DNA from: an uncultured Clostridia bacterium
GTDB lineage: Bacteria > Bacillota > Clostridia > TANB77 > CAG-508
Assembly: GCA_944387495.1 (NCBI GenBank)
Contig: CALXFD010000007.1
Location: 1 to 59,567 of the forward strand
DNA length: 59,567 bases
Direction of reading: 5' to 3'
Shown: positions 36,015 to 45,802 of the stretch, one piece after another
How positions within the stretch are numbered: the first letter of the stretch is position 1
Layout of the letters: each line of letters opens with the position of its first letter
Position numbers and translations under genes: made by a program
The notes under the pieces: generated by a model
Databases searched by the model: none
What the model was told of the DNA's origin: nothing
What the model saw: only the letters and a program-made list of their open reading frames with translations

Positions 36015-36066
36015 AAAAGCAAGAGGGTTTAAACAATGATATTGTATAAACTATCTCTTGCTTTTA
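36015..36066. terminator. Terminator between convergent genes
   Basis: AAAAGCAAGAG (36015-36025) pairs with CTCTTGCTTTT (36055-36065); an inner partial stem closes the loop. It serves the transferase and, in reverse, the minus-strand gene at 36082. Confidence 0.8.
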
Positions 36067-36081
36067 TATTTTAAAGAATTT

Positions 36082-36630
36082 TTATAGCACTTCACTAGTA
36101 GGTATATAGCTTTCATCAGGGGGATATACATATTCTTCATTTGGTTTATCAACTTCTTTTATTTCTGTTACTTTAATAATAGGCATATCTCCATGATAAT
36201 CCCCTTTTGTAATTTCGCCAGTTAATTCAACCCAAGTATTATCTTTAAAATCTTGTGCTTTTTCATATTCACATAGAAAACCAACAATTACATATTGCCT
36301 ATTTGAAGAAATGAGCATATCTCTTGCTAATACAAATTGATTTTCTTTTAAATCTAAAACTCTATATACATATCCAACAAAACTTATTTTTTTGCCAACA
36401 TATGTATCAATATTTTCATGAACTGCTTTTAATACATTAGTATAATTTTTAGTAGCTATTTTTGAAACATCACTTTGAGGCATACATGAAGTTCTTTCTT
36501 TATTTGAAATAGCACCATTAAAAATTTTGTATGTTACAACTAGCATAACAATAATAATTAAAATAACAATAAAAGAAAAGATATATTTAAAAGTTTTACT
36601 TCCATTAATTTTTATATTATATATAAACAT
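36082..36630 (-). CDS. Membrane-anchored YcgQ/TIGR03943-like C-terminal domain protein
   Basis: A 182-residue protein with one N-terminal membrane helix (about residues 17-38) and an extracytoplasmic beta-rich domain. The segment TYVGKKISFVGYVYRVLDLKENQFVLARDML followed by VGFLCEYE and WVELTGEITKGDYHGDMPIIKV matches the OB-like C-terminal domain of YcgQ-type proteins, which usually work beside a YcgR-type permease. No permease is adjacent here, so the partner is missing or unlinked. Confidence 0.6.
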   Translation of the reverse strand: MFIYNIKINGSKTFKYIFSFIVILIIIVMLVVTYKIFNGAISNKERTSCMPQSDVSKIATKNYTNVLKAVHENIDTYVGKKISFVGYVYRVLDLKENQFVLARDMLISSNRQYVIVGFLCEYEKAQDFKDNTWVELTGEITKGDYHGDMPIIKVTEIKEVDKPNEEYVYPPDESYIPTSEVL

Positions 36631-36811
36631 GCTAAATCATCCTCTTTCCATATAAGTTATTAAAATATATGCAAAGATAAGGAATATATGTATGAATACA
36701 ATTTTTGCTGGGTGATTTTTATGTAATTTTTATAAAAAAACTATTGCTAATTTCTATATTTAGTGATATATTTACAAAGTAAAAATATAAACTTAGGAGG
36801 ACTAAACGAAA

Positions 36812-39556
36812 ATGGGATTATTTAAAACATATAGTGAAAAAGAAGTAAAAAGAGTTATGCCAATAGTAAAGAAAATAAATGAAATGGAAGATGAGATGTC
36901 AAAACTTTCAGACCATGAGTTAAGACAAAAAACAGACTATTTTAAAAAGCAATTAGCAGATGGCAAAACTTTAAATGATATATTACCAGAGGCATTTGCA
37001 GTAGTAAGAGAAGCATCAAAAAGAGTATTAGGAATGAGACATTTTGATGTTCAATTAATAGGTGGTATTATTTTACATCAAGGAAGAATTGCAGAAATGA
37101 AAACTGGTGAAGGTAAAACATTAGTTGCAACATTACCAGTATACTTAAATGCACTTGAAGGTAAAGGTGTTCATGTAATTACTGTAAATGATTATTTAGC
37201 AAAACGTGATAGTGAATGGATGGGAAAATTATATAAATTCTTAGGATTATCTGTTGGATTAGTTATAGCAGGAATGGGACCAAAAGCAAAACAAGAGGCT
37301 TATGCAGCAGATGTTACATATGGTACAAATAATGAATTTGGTTTTGACTACCTAAGAGATAATATGGTTATTTATAAAAATCAATTAGTACAAAGAGGAT
37401 TACATTATGCAATTGTAGACGAAATTGATAGTATTTTAATAGATGAAGCTAGAACACCACTTATAATTTCTGGTAGAGCAAATCAATCATCAGATTTATA
37501 TAAAAAGGCAGATAGCTTTGTAAGAAAATTAACTCCAAAAGTTATAGTAGAAGAAGACGTAAAAGATTTTGAACAAGCAGAAGATAATGAAAAATATGAT
37601 TATATAGTTGACTTAAAAGCGAAATCTGCTTCATTAACTCAAAAAGGTATTAAAAAAGCAGAAGAAGCATTTAACTTAGAAAACTTTAATGATTTAGAAA
37701 ATTCTACATTAGTACATCACGTAAACCAAGCATTAAGAGCACATGGTGTTATGAAAAAAGACATAGATTATATCGTAAAAGATGGAGAAGTTTTAATTGT
37801 TGACGAATTTACAGGACGTATAATGTATGGTAGAAGATATAATAATGGTTTACATCAAGCAATAGAAGCAAAAGAACATGTTAAAATAGCAGACGAATCA
37901 AAAACACTTGCAACAATTACATTCCAAAACTATTTTAGAATGTATGATAAATTATCAGGTATGACTGGTACTGCTATGACAGAAGAAGCAGAATTTGAAG
38001 AAATATACAATTTAGACGTTGTAGCTATTCCTACAAATAAACCAATGATTCGTAAAGATGAAAATGATGTTATATATAAAAATGAAAAAGCTAAATTTAA
38101 TGCAATAGTAAAAAGCATAAAAGAAAGTCATGAAAAAGGACAACCAGTTCTAGTTGGTACAGTTTCAATTGAAAAATCTGAAAAATTAAGTAGCTTATTA
38201 CGTAAAGAAGGAATAAAACATGAAGTATTAAATGCTAAATACCATGAAAAAGAAGCAGAAATTATAGCACAAGCTGGTAAATTTGGTGCAGTTACAATTG
38301 CAACAAACATGGCAGGTCGTGGTACAGATATTATTTTAGGTGGAAATAGTGAATTTTTAGCAAAACAAGAAATGAGAAAGAATAAAGTACCTCATGAAAT
38401 AATAGAAGAAGCAAATACATATTATGAAACAGATGACCAAGAAATATTAAAAGCAAGAGAAGAATTTAATAAATTAGTAAAAAAATATAATGACGAAATA
38501 AAAGAAGAAAAAGAAAAAGTAATAAATGCTGGTGGTTTAAAAATAATTGGTACAGAAAGACATGAATCAAGAAGAATTGACAACCAATTAAGAGGTCGTG
38601 CTGGACGTCAAGGTGATATTGGTGAATCTAAATTCTATATTGCATTAGATGATGATTTAATGAAAATCTTTGGTGGAGATACAATTACAAAAGTATATAA
38701 TACATTAGGCGCAGATGAAAATATGCCAATAGATTCAAGAATTATTTCAAAAGCAGTAGAAAATGCACAAAAGAAAGTAGAAGGTAGAAACTTCAGTATT
38801 CGTAAAAATGTATTAAAATATGATGATGTAATGAATGCACAAAGAGAAATTATATATGGTCAAAGAAAAGAAGTACTAGATGGAGAAAATATACATGATA
38901 GCATAATGTCAATGATTAGTGCAGTAGCAGAAGCAATGGTAAATATGTATGTTGAAGATGAAAAAGGTAATGTTAATGTAGAATCTTTAAATCAAGACAT
39001 ATTAAATACTTATGGAATTGACATGTTAGACTTCATTAAAGAAAATTCATCTGATTCAGATAAAATATTAGAAGAACTAGAAAAAAGAGCAAATGAAAAA
39101 TATGCACAAAAAGAAGAAGAAATTGGTTCAGACGATATGAGAGAACTTGAAAGAATAGTAATGCTTAAAGTAGTTGATGAAAAATGGATGAACCACATAG
39201 ACAATATGGATGAATTAAAAAATGGTATAGGGCTTCGTGCATATGGTCAACAAGATCCAGTTGTAAAATACAGAATTGAAGGTATGGACATGTTTGAAGA
39301 AATGATTTCAGACATAAAAGTAGATGTTACAAAAATCTTAATGAATATTAGACAACAAGCAGAAAATAAAAGACAAGAAACTGTAAAAATTACAGGGGCA
39401 GCATTAGAAGCAATCCATAGTGTAGATGGCGGAGAAAAAATAGGAACAGATGTAGATAGAACAATAAGAAATGAAGGACCAAAAGTAGGAAGAAATGACA
39501 AGTGCCCTTGTGGCAGTGGCAAAAAGTATAAAAATTGCTGTGGTAGAAATAAATAA
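36812..39556 (+). CDS. secA: Preprotein translocase ATPase SecA
   Basis: The 914-residue motor drives preproteins through SecYEG. Walker A is [11 protein letters not shown] (about residues 98-108), DEAD-like [19 protein letters not shown] is near 207, and the second nucleotide-binding fold has [13 protein letters not shown] and RGRAGRQGD. The helical wing and scaffold end in a Zn-binding SEC-C tail, [14 protein letters not shown]. Length is standard and there is no second-SecA truncation. It starts behind TTAGGAGG. Many BceAB and surface substrates in this window depend on Sec export. Confidence 0.98.
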   Translation: MGLFKTYSEKEVKRVMPIVKKINEMEDEMSKLSDHELRQKTDYFKKQLADGKTLNDILPEAFAVVREASKRVLGMRHFDVQLIGGIILHQGRIAEMKTGEGKTLVATLPVYLNALEGKGVHVITVNDYLAKRDSEWMGKLYKFLGLSVGLVIAGMGPKAKQEAYAADVTYGTNNEFGFDYLRDNMVIYKNQLVQRGLHYAIVDEIDSILIDEARTPLIISGRANQSSDLYKKADSFVRKLTPKVIVEEDVKDFEQAEDNEKYDYIVDLKAKSASLTQKGIKKAEEAFNLENFNDLENSTLVHHVNQALRAHGVMKKDIDYIVKDGEVLIVDEFTGRIMYGRRYNNGLHQAIEAKEHVKIADESKTLATITFQNYFRMYDKLSGMTGTAMTEEAEFEEIYNLDVVAIPTNKPMIRKDENDVIYKNEKAKFNAIVKSIKESHEKGQPVLVGTVSIEKSEKLSSLLRKEGIKHEVLNAKYHEKEAEIIAQAGKFGAVTIATNMAGRGTDIILGGNSEFLAKQEMRKNKVPHEIIEEANTYYETDDQEILKAREEFNKLVKKYNDEIKEEKEKVINAGGLKIIGTERHESRRIDNQLRGRAGRQGDIGESKFYIALDDDLMKIFGGDTITKVYNTLGADENMPIDSRIISKAVENAQKKVEGRNFSIRKNVLKYDDVMNAQREIIYGQRKEVLDGENIHDSIMSMISAVAEAMVNMYVEDEKGNVNVESLNQDILNTYGIDMLDFIKENSSDSDKILEELEKRANEKYAQKEEEIGSDDMRELERIVMLKVVDEKWMNHIDNMDELKNGIGLRAYGQQDPVVKYRIEGMDMFEEMISDIKVDVTKILMNIRQQAENKRQETVKITGAALEAIHSVDGGEKIGTDVDRTIRNEGPKVGRNDKCPCGSGKKYKNCCGRNK

Positions 39557-39569
39557 AAGTATATATAGG

Positions 39570-39604
39570 AAAAGAAATGTAGCCCATGTGTACATTTCTT
39601 TTCT
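39570..39604 (+). terminator. Terminator after secA
   Basis: AAAAGAAATGTA (39570-39581) pairs perfectly with TACATTTCTTTT (39591-39602). Confidence 0.85.
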
Positions 39605-39630
39605 AATATCTATTATTCAAGGAGGAACAA

Positions 39631-40410
39631 ATGGAAAATATATTAATAGGACTTTTAATTCCATTTCTAGGAACTGTTTTGGGTTCTGCAATGGTATTTT
39701 TAATGAAAGATAAAATAAATCCAAAATTGCAAAAAATTCTATCAGGTTTTGCTTCTGGTGTAATGATAGCAGCATCTATTTGGTCATTAATAATTCCATC
39801 AATCAATATGGCAGAAGAACAAGGAGATATCTCTTGGCTTCCAGCAAGTATTGGATTTTTAGTAGGAGTGGCTTTTCTATTAATCTTAGATAGTATTATT
39901 CCACATTTACATATAGAGACAAAAAAGCCAGAAGGTATAAAATCCAAATTGAAAAATGCAACTATGATGGTATTAGCAGTTACACTTCATAATATCCCAG
40001 AAGGAATGACAGTTGGAGTTGTTTATGCAGGACTATTAGCTCAAAATACAAATATAACACTTGCAGGAGCTTTGGCTTTATCAATAGGAATGGCAATACA
40101 AAACTTTCCAGAAGGTGCAATTATATCTATGCCTTTAAAAAGTGAGGGAATGTCTAAAACAAAATCATTTTTATATGGTGCTTTATCAGGTATTGTAGAG
40201 CCATTAGGAGCAATTATAACAATATTGCTTACAAGTATTGTAACACCAATATTACCATATTTATTAGCATTTGCAGCAGGTGCAATGATATATGTGGTTG
40301 TAGATGAACTTATACCTGAAACAGAAACAGGAGAACATTCTAATATAGGTACTATTGGAGTGGCAATTGGATTTGTAATTATGATGATATTAGATATAGC
40401 GCTTGGATAG
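39631..40410 (+). CDS. ZIP-family metal transporter
   Basis: A 259-residue ZIP transporter with eight membrane helices. Metal-binding motifs are TLHNIPEGMTVG (about 117-128, helix IV) and QNFPEGAIISMPL (about 155, helix V), with SGIVEPLGA in helix VI. A short His-containing loop (HLHIETKKPEG) sits between helices III and IV. It should import Zn2+, Fe2+ or Mn2+. It is most like the ZupT/GufA branch. It has its own ribosome binding site (AAGGAGG) and a terminator on each side. Confidence 0.92.
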   Translation: MENILIGLLIPFLGTVLGSAMVFLMKDKINPKLQKILSGFASGVMIAASIWSLIIPSINMAEEQGDISWLPASIGFLVGVAFLLILDSIIPHLHIETKKPEGIKSKLKNATMMVLAVTLHNIPEGMTVGVVYAGLLAQNTNITLAGALALSIGMAIQNFPEGAIISMPLKSEGMSKTKSFLYGALSGIVEPLGAIITILLTSIVTPILPYLLAFAAGAMIYVVVDELIPETETGEHSNIGTIGVAIGFVIMMILDIALG

Positions 40411-40486
40411 ATAGAGAACATACTAGCAAATAAAAATGGCTATTGGAGATTATTAAAATAAACCATTGATTATACAATAAATAGAG

Positions 40487-40528
40487 CAAAGTAATATAGT
40501 TGTTAAGACTATATTACTTTTGTTTTTA
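40487..40528 (+). terminator. Terminator after ZIP transporter
   Basis: CAAAGTAATATAGT (40487-40500) pairs with ACTATATTACTTTTG (40508-40522) with one bulge, then TTTTT. Confidence 0.85.
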
Positions 40529-40578
40529 TCTATATTCATTACCCCATTTAACCATAGAATATAAATTAGATACATACC

Positions 40579-40592
40579 TTACAAAAATGTAA
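40579..40592 (+). promoter_or_regulatory. BceR-type operator upstream of bceAB-like genes
   Basis: TTACA-AAAA-TGTAA is a perfect match to the inverted-repeat consensus (TNACA-N4-TGTAA) described for BceR-family regulators. It lies about 80 bp before the transporter ATPase start. A further TGTAAG half-site follows at 40599-40604. It points to the response regulator at 12420 as the likely activator. Confidence 0.75.
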
Positions 40593-40673
40593 TATAAATG
40601 TAAGCTTAATCAATAGCAATAAATGTTAAATAGTTTTATAATTATACTAGAATATATGAAAGGAGAGTTTAAG

Positions 40674-41442
40674 ATGAGTAATGTATTAGAAGTACAAAAT
40701 ATAGAAAAATACTATGGTAATAATTCAAATTTAACAAAAGCAATTGCAGGAATTAGCTTTACTGTGCAAGATGGAGAATTTGTAGGAATAATGGGAGCTT
40801 CTGGAAGTGGTAAAACGACACTTTTAAATTGTATTTCTACAATAGATAGAGTAACAGCAGGTAAGATTATAATTAATGGTAAAGATATTACTAAGTTAAG
40901 AGGAAATCAATTAAATAAGTTTAGAAGAGAGGAATTAGGTTTTATATTTCAAGATTTTAATTTGTTAGATACATTAACTGCTTATGAGAATATAGCCTTA
41001 GCTTTAACAATACAAAAAGTAGAACCAAAAGAAATAGAAAAAAGAGTAAAAGAAGTAGCTCGGAAGACTTGATATATCATCAATTTTAAATAAATATCCA
41101 TACCAAATATCTGGTGGGCAAAAACAAAGAGTAGCATCAGCAAGAGCTATTATTACAAACCCTAAAATGGTGCTTGCGGACGAACCAACAGGTGCATTAG
41201 ATAGTAAATCAGCAAGGCAATTATTAGAAACTTTTGAAAACTTAAATCAAAATTTAGGGGCAACAATTTTAATGGTTACACATGATGCCTTTACAGCAAG
41301 TTATGCAGATAGAATTATATTTATAAAAGATGGAAAAATTTTTAATGAACTCATAAAAGGTGAAGATACTAGAAAACAATTTTTTGAAAAAATAATTGAG
41401 GTCCAAACACTTCTTGGAGGTGATTTGAACGATGTTATTTAA
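40674..41442 (+). CDS. BceA-like ABC transporter ATPase, frame broken by one extra base
   Basis: ATG 40674 (behind AAGGAGAG) opens an ATPase of the MacB/BceA type: Walker A GASGSGKTTLLN (about residue 44), Q-loop FIFQDFNLLD. The frame stops at 41070-41072. Removing one G from CGG at 41061-41063 gives VARRLDIS and an intact continuation: YQISGGQKQRVASARA (signature), VLADEPTGALD (Walker B) and VTHDAFTASYADR (H-loop), 255 residues in all. The permease start overlaps the stop by 11 bases. It should energise a detoxification or sensing transporter for cell-wall-active peptides. Confidence 0.88.
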
Positions 41443-43528
41443 GTTATCTATAAAAAATATGAAAAAAAGTTTTAAAGATTATGGCATATATTTTTTAACA
41501 TTAGTATTAGGTGTAGCAATTTTCTATATGTTCAACTCTTTGGATAGTCAGCAAGCAATGTTACAAGTTTCTGAATCAACCAGAAAATTGATAACATTGA
41601 TGATAGGGATATTAAATATTATATCTGTATTTATAGCAATAATATTAGGGTTATTAATTGTATATGCAAATAACTTCTTAATTAATAGAAGAAAAAGAGA
41701 ATTTGGTATTTATATGACATTAGGAATGGGAAAAAGGCAAATATCAAAAATAATTTTATTAGAAACTTTGTTTATAGGAATATTGTCTTTGGTTGTAGGT
41801 ATTTTTATAGGAATTTTTGCTTCTCAATTTATGTCAGTATTAGTTGCTAAATTATTCGAAGCAGATATGAATGAGTTTACATTTGTATTTTCAAGTGGAG
41901 CTTGTATTAAAACTTGTATATATTTTGCGGTAATGTTTATTGCAGTTATGTTATTTAATACAATTACAATATCAAGATATAAATTAATTAATTTATTAAC
42001 AGCAAATAGAAAAAATGAAAAAGTTAAAATGAAAAATCCTATTATTTCTGTAATAGTATTCCTTGTTTCTTGTGTGATATTAGGATATGCTTATTGGAAA
42101 GTAACGGGTGGAATAAATGAGTTAGATACAATAGATAAGGTAATTGGTCCAATTTTAATGGGAACAATAGGTACAATAGGAATATTTTGGTCTTTATCAG
42201 GATTTATATTAAGAGTAATACAGTCAAGAAAAAGCATATATTTAAAAGGTACAAATATGTTTGTACTAAGACAACTTAATAATAAGGTAAATACAACAGT
42301 TGTTAGTATGAGCGTTATTTGCCTAATGTTATTTATGACAATAAGTATTTTGTCTAGTAGTATTTCAGTACAGACTTCAATGGATGCAGAACTTGAAGAA
42401 ATGACACCAGTAGATTTAAATTTAATGAAAGAAGTAAATTTACCAGAAAGTTATACAAATCCACGTACAGGAACAATTACTTATTATACAAATGCACAAA
42501 GAGAAGATTCAAGAAAAACAATTGTAAATACACTTGAAGAAAATGGATTTGATATGAACCTATTGAAAGATGTAAATGAAATTACAATATATACTATACC
42601 TGGATGGACTTGGCAAAAGAGTTTGGGTAATTATTATGAAACAGCAAAAGAGGAATTTCCAATGCTGGCATATGAAACGTCAGAACCACTTGTAAAAGTA
42701 TCTGATTATAATAAAATAGCATCACTATATGGTCAAGAACAATATAGCTTAGAAGATGATGAATATATTGTACTTTGCGATTTTGATAGTATGGTGGATT
42801 TAAGAAATGAAGCATTGAAAAATAACAATATGATGGAAATTAACGGAAAAAACTATCACGCAAAATATAAAGAATGTAAGAGTGGATTTTTAAGTATTTC
42901 CACAAGTCATACAAATACAGGAATTATATTGCTTCCAGATAGTATTGATTTAAAAGATGAATGGAAAGAACAAGAATTATTAGTAGCTAATTATAATGCA
43001 AATACAGAAGAGGAGAAATTAAATATAGATAAAATATTTACTGATGAAGATAATAGTGAATTATTTAAAGAATTATCTAAAAATAATATTACCTTAGATG
43101 GAATGACAAAAATAGTTATAATAGAATCTAGTAAAGGTGTTGCGACAATTGTAATATTTATAGCAATTTATTTAGGTATAATATTCTTAATTGCAAGTTC
43201 GGCAATACTTGCATTAAAACAATTAACTGAAAGTTCTGATAATAAACAAAGATATACTATATTAAGAAAAATAGGCTGTGATGAGAAAATGATAAATCAA
43301 GCTTTATTTAGGCAGATAGCAATATTTTTCATGTTACCACTAATACTTGCGATTATACATTCTATATTTGGAATTAAATTTGCATTAACAGTATTATCTG
43401 TACTTTCAAAACCAGAAGAATTACTACCATCAATTATAGTTACAGCAATACTTATTGGAGTAATTTATGGATTGTATTTCTTAGCAACATATTTAGGAAG
43501 TAAAAATATTATCAAAGAGGAGGAATAA
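41432..43528 (+). CDS. BceB-like FtsX-domain permease
   Basis: A 698-residue permease with the ten-helix BceB layout: helix 1 (about 19-36), three helices of an FtsX domain (about 55-175), further helices (about 200-250), a pair near 285-305, a large extracellular domain (about 315-565) and a second FtsX domain (about 570-690). The large loop between helices VII and VIII is where antimicrobial peptides are bound or sensed. FGIYMTLGMGKRQISKI is the conserved coupling region to the ATPase. It overlaps bceA. It is likely the partner of the intramembrane-sensing kinase at 13186. Confidence 0.9.
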   Translation: MLFKLSIKNMKKSFKDYGIYFLTLVLGVAIFYMFNSLDSQQAMLQVSESTRKLITLMIGILNIISVFIAIILGLLIVYANNFLINRRKREFGIYMTLGMGKRQISKIILLETLFIGILSLVVGIFIGIFASQFMSVLVAKLFEADMNEFTFVFSSGACIKTCIYFAVMFIAVMLFNTITISRYKLINLLTANRKNEKVKMKNPIISVIVFLVSCVILGYAYWKVTGGINELDTIDKVIGPILMGTIGTIGIFWSLSGFILRVIQSRKSIYLKGTNMFVLRQLNNKVNTTVVSMSVICLMLFMTISILSSSISVQTSMDAELEEMTPVDLNLMKEVNLPESYTNPRTGTITYYTNAQREDSRKTIVNTLEENGFDMNLLKDVNEITIYTIPGWTWQKSLGNYYETAKEEFPMLAYETSEPLVKVSDYNKIASLYGQEQYSLEDDEYIVLCDFDSMVDLRNEALKNNNMMEINGKNYHAKYKECKSGFLSISTSHTNTGIILLPDSIDLKDEWKEQELLVANYNANTEEEKLNIDKIFTDEDNSELFKELSKNNITLDGMTKIVIIESSKGVATIVIFIAIYLGIIFLIASSAILALKQLTESSDNKQRYTILRKIGCDEKMINQALFRQIAIFFMLPLILAIIHSIFGIKFALTVLSVLSKPEELLPSIIVTAILIGVIYGLYFLATYLGSKNIIKEEE

Positions 43529-43597
43529 CAAGTTGAAAAAGCATAATATCTATGTTAAACTACTATATATGGATAAATATGTAAAGGAGTGATACAA

Positions 43598-44699
43598 ATG
43601 TTAGAATTGGAAGAAAATTCAAGAGTAATTCAAGAATTGTTGAAAAAATTAAAAGAGTTAGGTGAATCTCTTTGACATAGCTAAAAAAGAAATAGAATTA
43701 AAAGAATTAGAGAAAAAGACATTAGAAGAGGATTTTTGGAGCGATAGTTCTAATTCAACTAAGGTATTAAGTCAAATTAAGAAATTAAAAGGAAAATGTA
43801 CAGAATATAGAAATATAGAAAATGAATTAAACAATTTAGAAGAATTGACAGAACTAGTAAATTTAGAACCAGATGAAGAGGTAGCAAAAGATATAATAAA
43901 AAATACTAAAAAAATGCAAAAGCAATTAGAAAAATTAGAAATTTCTACTTTATTATCAGGAAAATATGATAGTAATAATGCAATTGTAACAATTCATCCA
44001 GGAGCAGGAGGTACAGAATCACAAGACTGGGCAGAAATGCTATATAGAATGTATACTAGATGGGCAACAAAAAATGATTATGAAGTTAGAGAATTAGATT
44101 ATCTTGAAGGAGAAGAGGCAGGCATAAAAAGTGTTACATTTGAAGTCATAGGAGAAAATGCATATGGGTATATGAAATCAGAAATGGGAGTACATAGATT
44201 AGTAAGAATTTCACCATTTGATAGTGGGGGAAGAAGACATACATCATTTGCTTCTGTTGAAGTTTTACCTGAAATAACAGAAGATATTGAAATAGAAATA
44301 AACCCAGACGATTTAAGAATAGACACATATAGAGCATCAGGAGCAGGAGGTCAACATATTAATAAAACTTCATCAGCTGTAAGAATAACACATATTCCAA
44401 CAAATATAGTTGTAGCATGTCAATCAGAACGTTCACAAATACAAAATAGAGAAACAGCAATGAAAATGTTAAAATCTAAATTATTTGATTTAAAAGAAAA
44501 AGAACAAAAAGAAAGAATAGAAGATTTAAAAGGTGTACAACAAGATATAGCATGGGGAAGTCAAATACGTTCATATGTATTTTGCCCTTATACTATGGTA
44601 AAAGACCATAGAACTAATTATGAAGTAGGAAATGTGGAAGCAGTAATGGATGGAGATTTAGATGGATTTATGGAAAGTTATTTAAAGTCTAATCTATAA
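43598..44699 (+). CDS. prfB: Peptide chain release factor 2 with programmed +1 frameshift
   Basis: Translation starts at ATG 43598 behind AAGGAG, reads 25 codons to an in-frame TGA (43673-43675), and must shift +1 at CTT-TGA-C to continue as DIAKKEIELKELEKK. This is the well-known autoregulatory site of RF2: low RF2 favours the shift. The full product is 366 residues, with the stop-recognition motif SPF (ISPFDSGGRRHTSF), the catalytic GGQ (GAGGQHINKTSSAVR) and normal domain order. Coordinates span both frames, with position 43673 skipped. Confidence 0.96.
43670..43676 (+). promoter_or_regulatory. RF2 programmed frameshift site CTTTGAC
   Basis: The slippery CTT and the stop TGA followed by C match the conserved bacterial prfB site. 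A purine-rich TTAGGTGA upstream (43659-43666) may act as the internal Shine-Dalgarno stimulator. Confidence 0.95.
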
Positions 44700-44704
44700 A
44701 TCAG

Positions 44705-44733
44705 TTGACAATAAAATAGAGTTCGAATATAAT
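44705..44733 (+). promoter_or_regulatory. Consensus promoter of lysC
   Basis: TTGACA (44705-44710), 17 bp, TATAAT (44728-44733). A 45-base block containing it (from 44704) recurs with four differences at 47331-47375. Confidence 0.8.
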
Positions 44734-44795
44734 ATTATAGAGCATAATTTAATTAAGTTTTGCTCTATATATTAATTATAAAGAAGGTGCCTAAG

Positions 44796-45755
44796 ATGAA
44801 TGACACAATAGTATTAAAATTTGGAGGAAGTTCAGTAGCAGATAACGAAAAACTACATGTAGTAGCAGACAAAATTACTAATTTATACGACAAAAATAAT
44901 AATATAGTCGTAATACTTTCAGCACAAGGAAAAATGACAGACAAATTAATAAAAGAAGCAAATGAATTATCAGAAAATGTTGAAACAAGAGAAATGGATG
45001 CATTGGTAAGCTGTGGAGAACAAATGTCAGCAGCTAAATTAAGTATTTTGCTAAATAGCATGGGGTATAAATCTATATCACTAACAGGATGGCAAGCAGG
45101 AATTTATACTAATAATACAAATCAAAATGCTATAATTGAAAATATTGATACAGACAGAATACTTAAAGAACTAGAACAAAAGAAAATAGTTATAATAACA
45201 GGGTTTCAAGGAATAAATGAAAATATGGACATAACTACATTTGGTAGAGGCGGTTCAGATACAACAGCAGTTGCCGTGGCAGCAGCTTTAAATGCAAAGA
45301 ATTGTTATATCTTTTCAGATGTAGATGGAGTGTACACAACAGACCCAAATAAATTACCAGAAGCTAAAAAAATACCTGCATTATCATATGATGAAATGCT
45401 ATCAATTTCTAGCGAGGGTGCAAAAGTATTGCATAATAGATGTATAGAAATAGGTGAAAAATTTAAAATTCCTATAATAACAAAATCTACATTTAATAAT
45501 AAAGCTGGAACTGTAATTTCAGATATAATAGAAGAAAATACTATAAAAAGTGTAGTTAAAAAAGAAATATCAAGAATTTCATTAGTTGGAAATGGAATTA
45601 TAAGAAATACAGAAGTTATGAAACAAATACTTGATATTGTTGAAAAAAATAAATTAGATATGTTAGAGTTTAATGTTACTGAAAGCAAAATATCAATTGA
45701 TTTTAAAAATGTGGTTGATGATAAAGTTTTAGATGAAATTCATAATTTAATATAA
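44796..45755 (+). CDS. Aspartate kinase, short form
   Basis: A 319-residue aspartokinase. The kinase domain starts VLKFGGSSVADN (residues 5-16), with TFGRGGSDTTAVAVAAALNA (about 150) and IFSDVDGVYTTDPN (about 171) as ATP/aspartate-binding segments. The C-terminal regulatory part (about 255-319, ISRISLVGNGIIRNTEVMKQI) has room for only one ACT-like domain instead of the usual two. It phosphorylates aspartate as the entry to lysine, threonine and methionine synthesis; the shortened regulatory part predicts altered feedback control. ATG 44796 follows AAGAAGGTG. It is a single gene with its own promoter and terminator. Confidence 0.9.
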   Translation: MNDTIVLKFGGSSVADNEKLHVVADKITNLYDKNNNIVVILSAQGKMTDKLIKEANELSENVETREMDALVSCGEQMSAAKLSILLNSMGYKSISLTGWQAGIYTNNTNQNAIIENIDTDRILKELEQKKIVIITGFQGINENMDITTFGRGGSDTTAVAVAAALNAKNCYIFSDVDGVYTTDPNKLPEAKKIPALSYDEMLSISSEGAKVLHNRCIEIGEKFKIPIITKSTFNNKAGTVISDIIEENTIKSVVKKEISRISLVGNGIIRNTEVMKQILDIVEKNKLDMLEFNVTESKISIDFKNVVDDKVLDEIHNLI

Positions 45756-45768
45756 TTATTTTTATTTG

Positions 45769-45799
45769 AAAAGTAGGAAGCAAAGCTTCCTACTTTTTG
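45769..45799. terminator. Bidirectional terminator between lysC and the PhoH-like gene
   Basis: AAAAGTAGGAAGC (45769-45781), loop AAA, GCTTCCTACTTTT (45785-45797): a perfect 13-bp stem with A and T flanks. Confidence 0.93.
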
Positions 45800-45802
45800 T
45801 AA

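Noticed and set aside
41061..41072. BceA-like gene as two separate half-genes
   Set aside because: The two halves carry complementary ABC motifs (Walker A and Q-loop; signature and Walker B) and join perfectly after removal of one base.
43533..43592. 19-codon TTG-started frame between the permease and prfB
   Set aside because: A ribosome binding site exists at the end of the permease, but the frame is very short and shows no conservation signal by eye. It overlaps the prfB binding site, so it may be a spurious or coupling frame.
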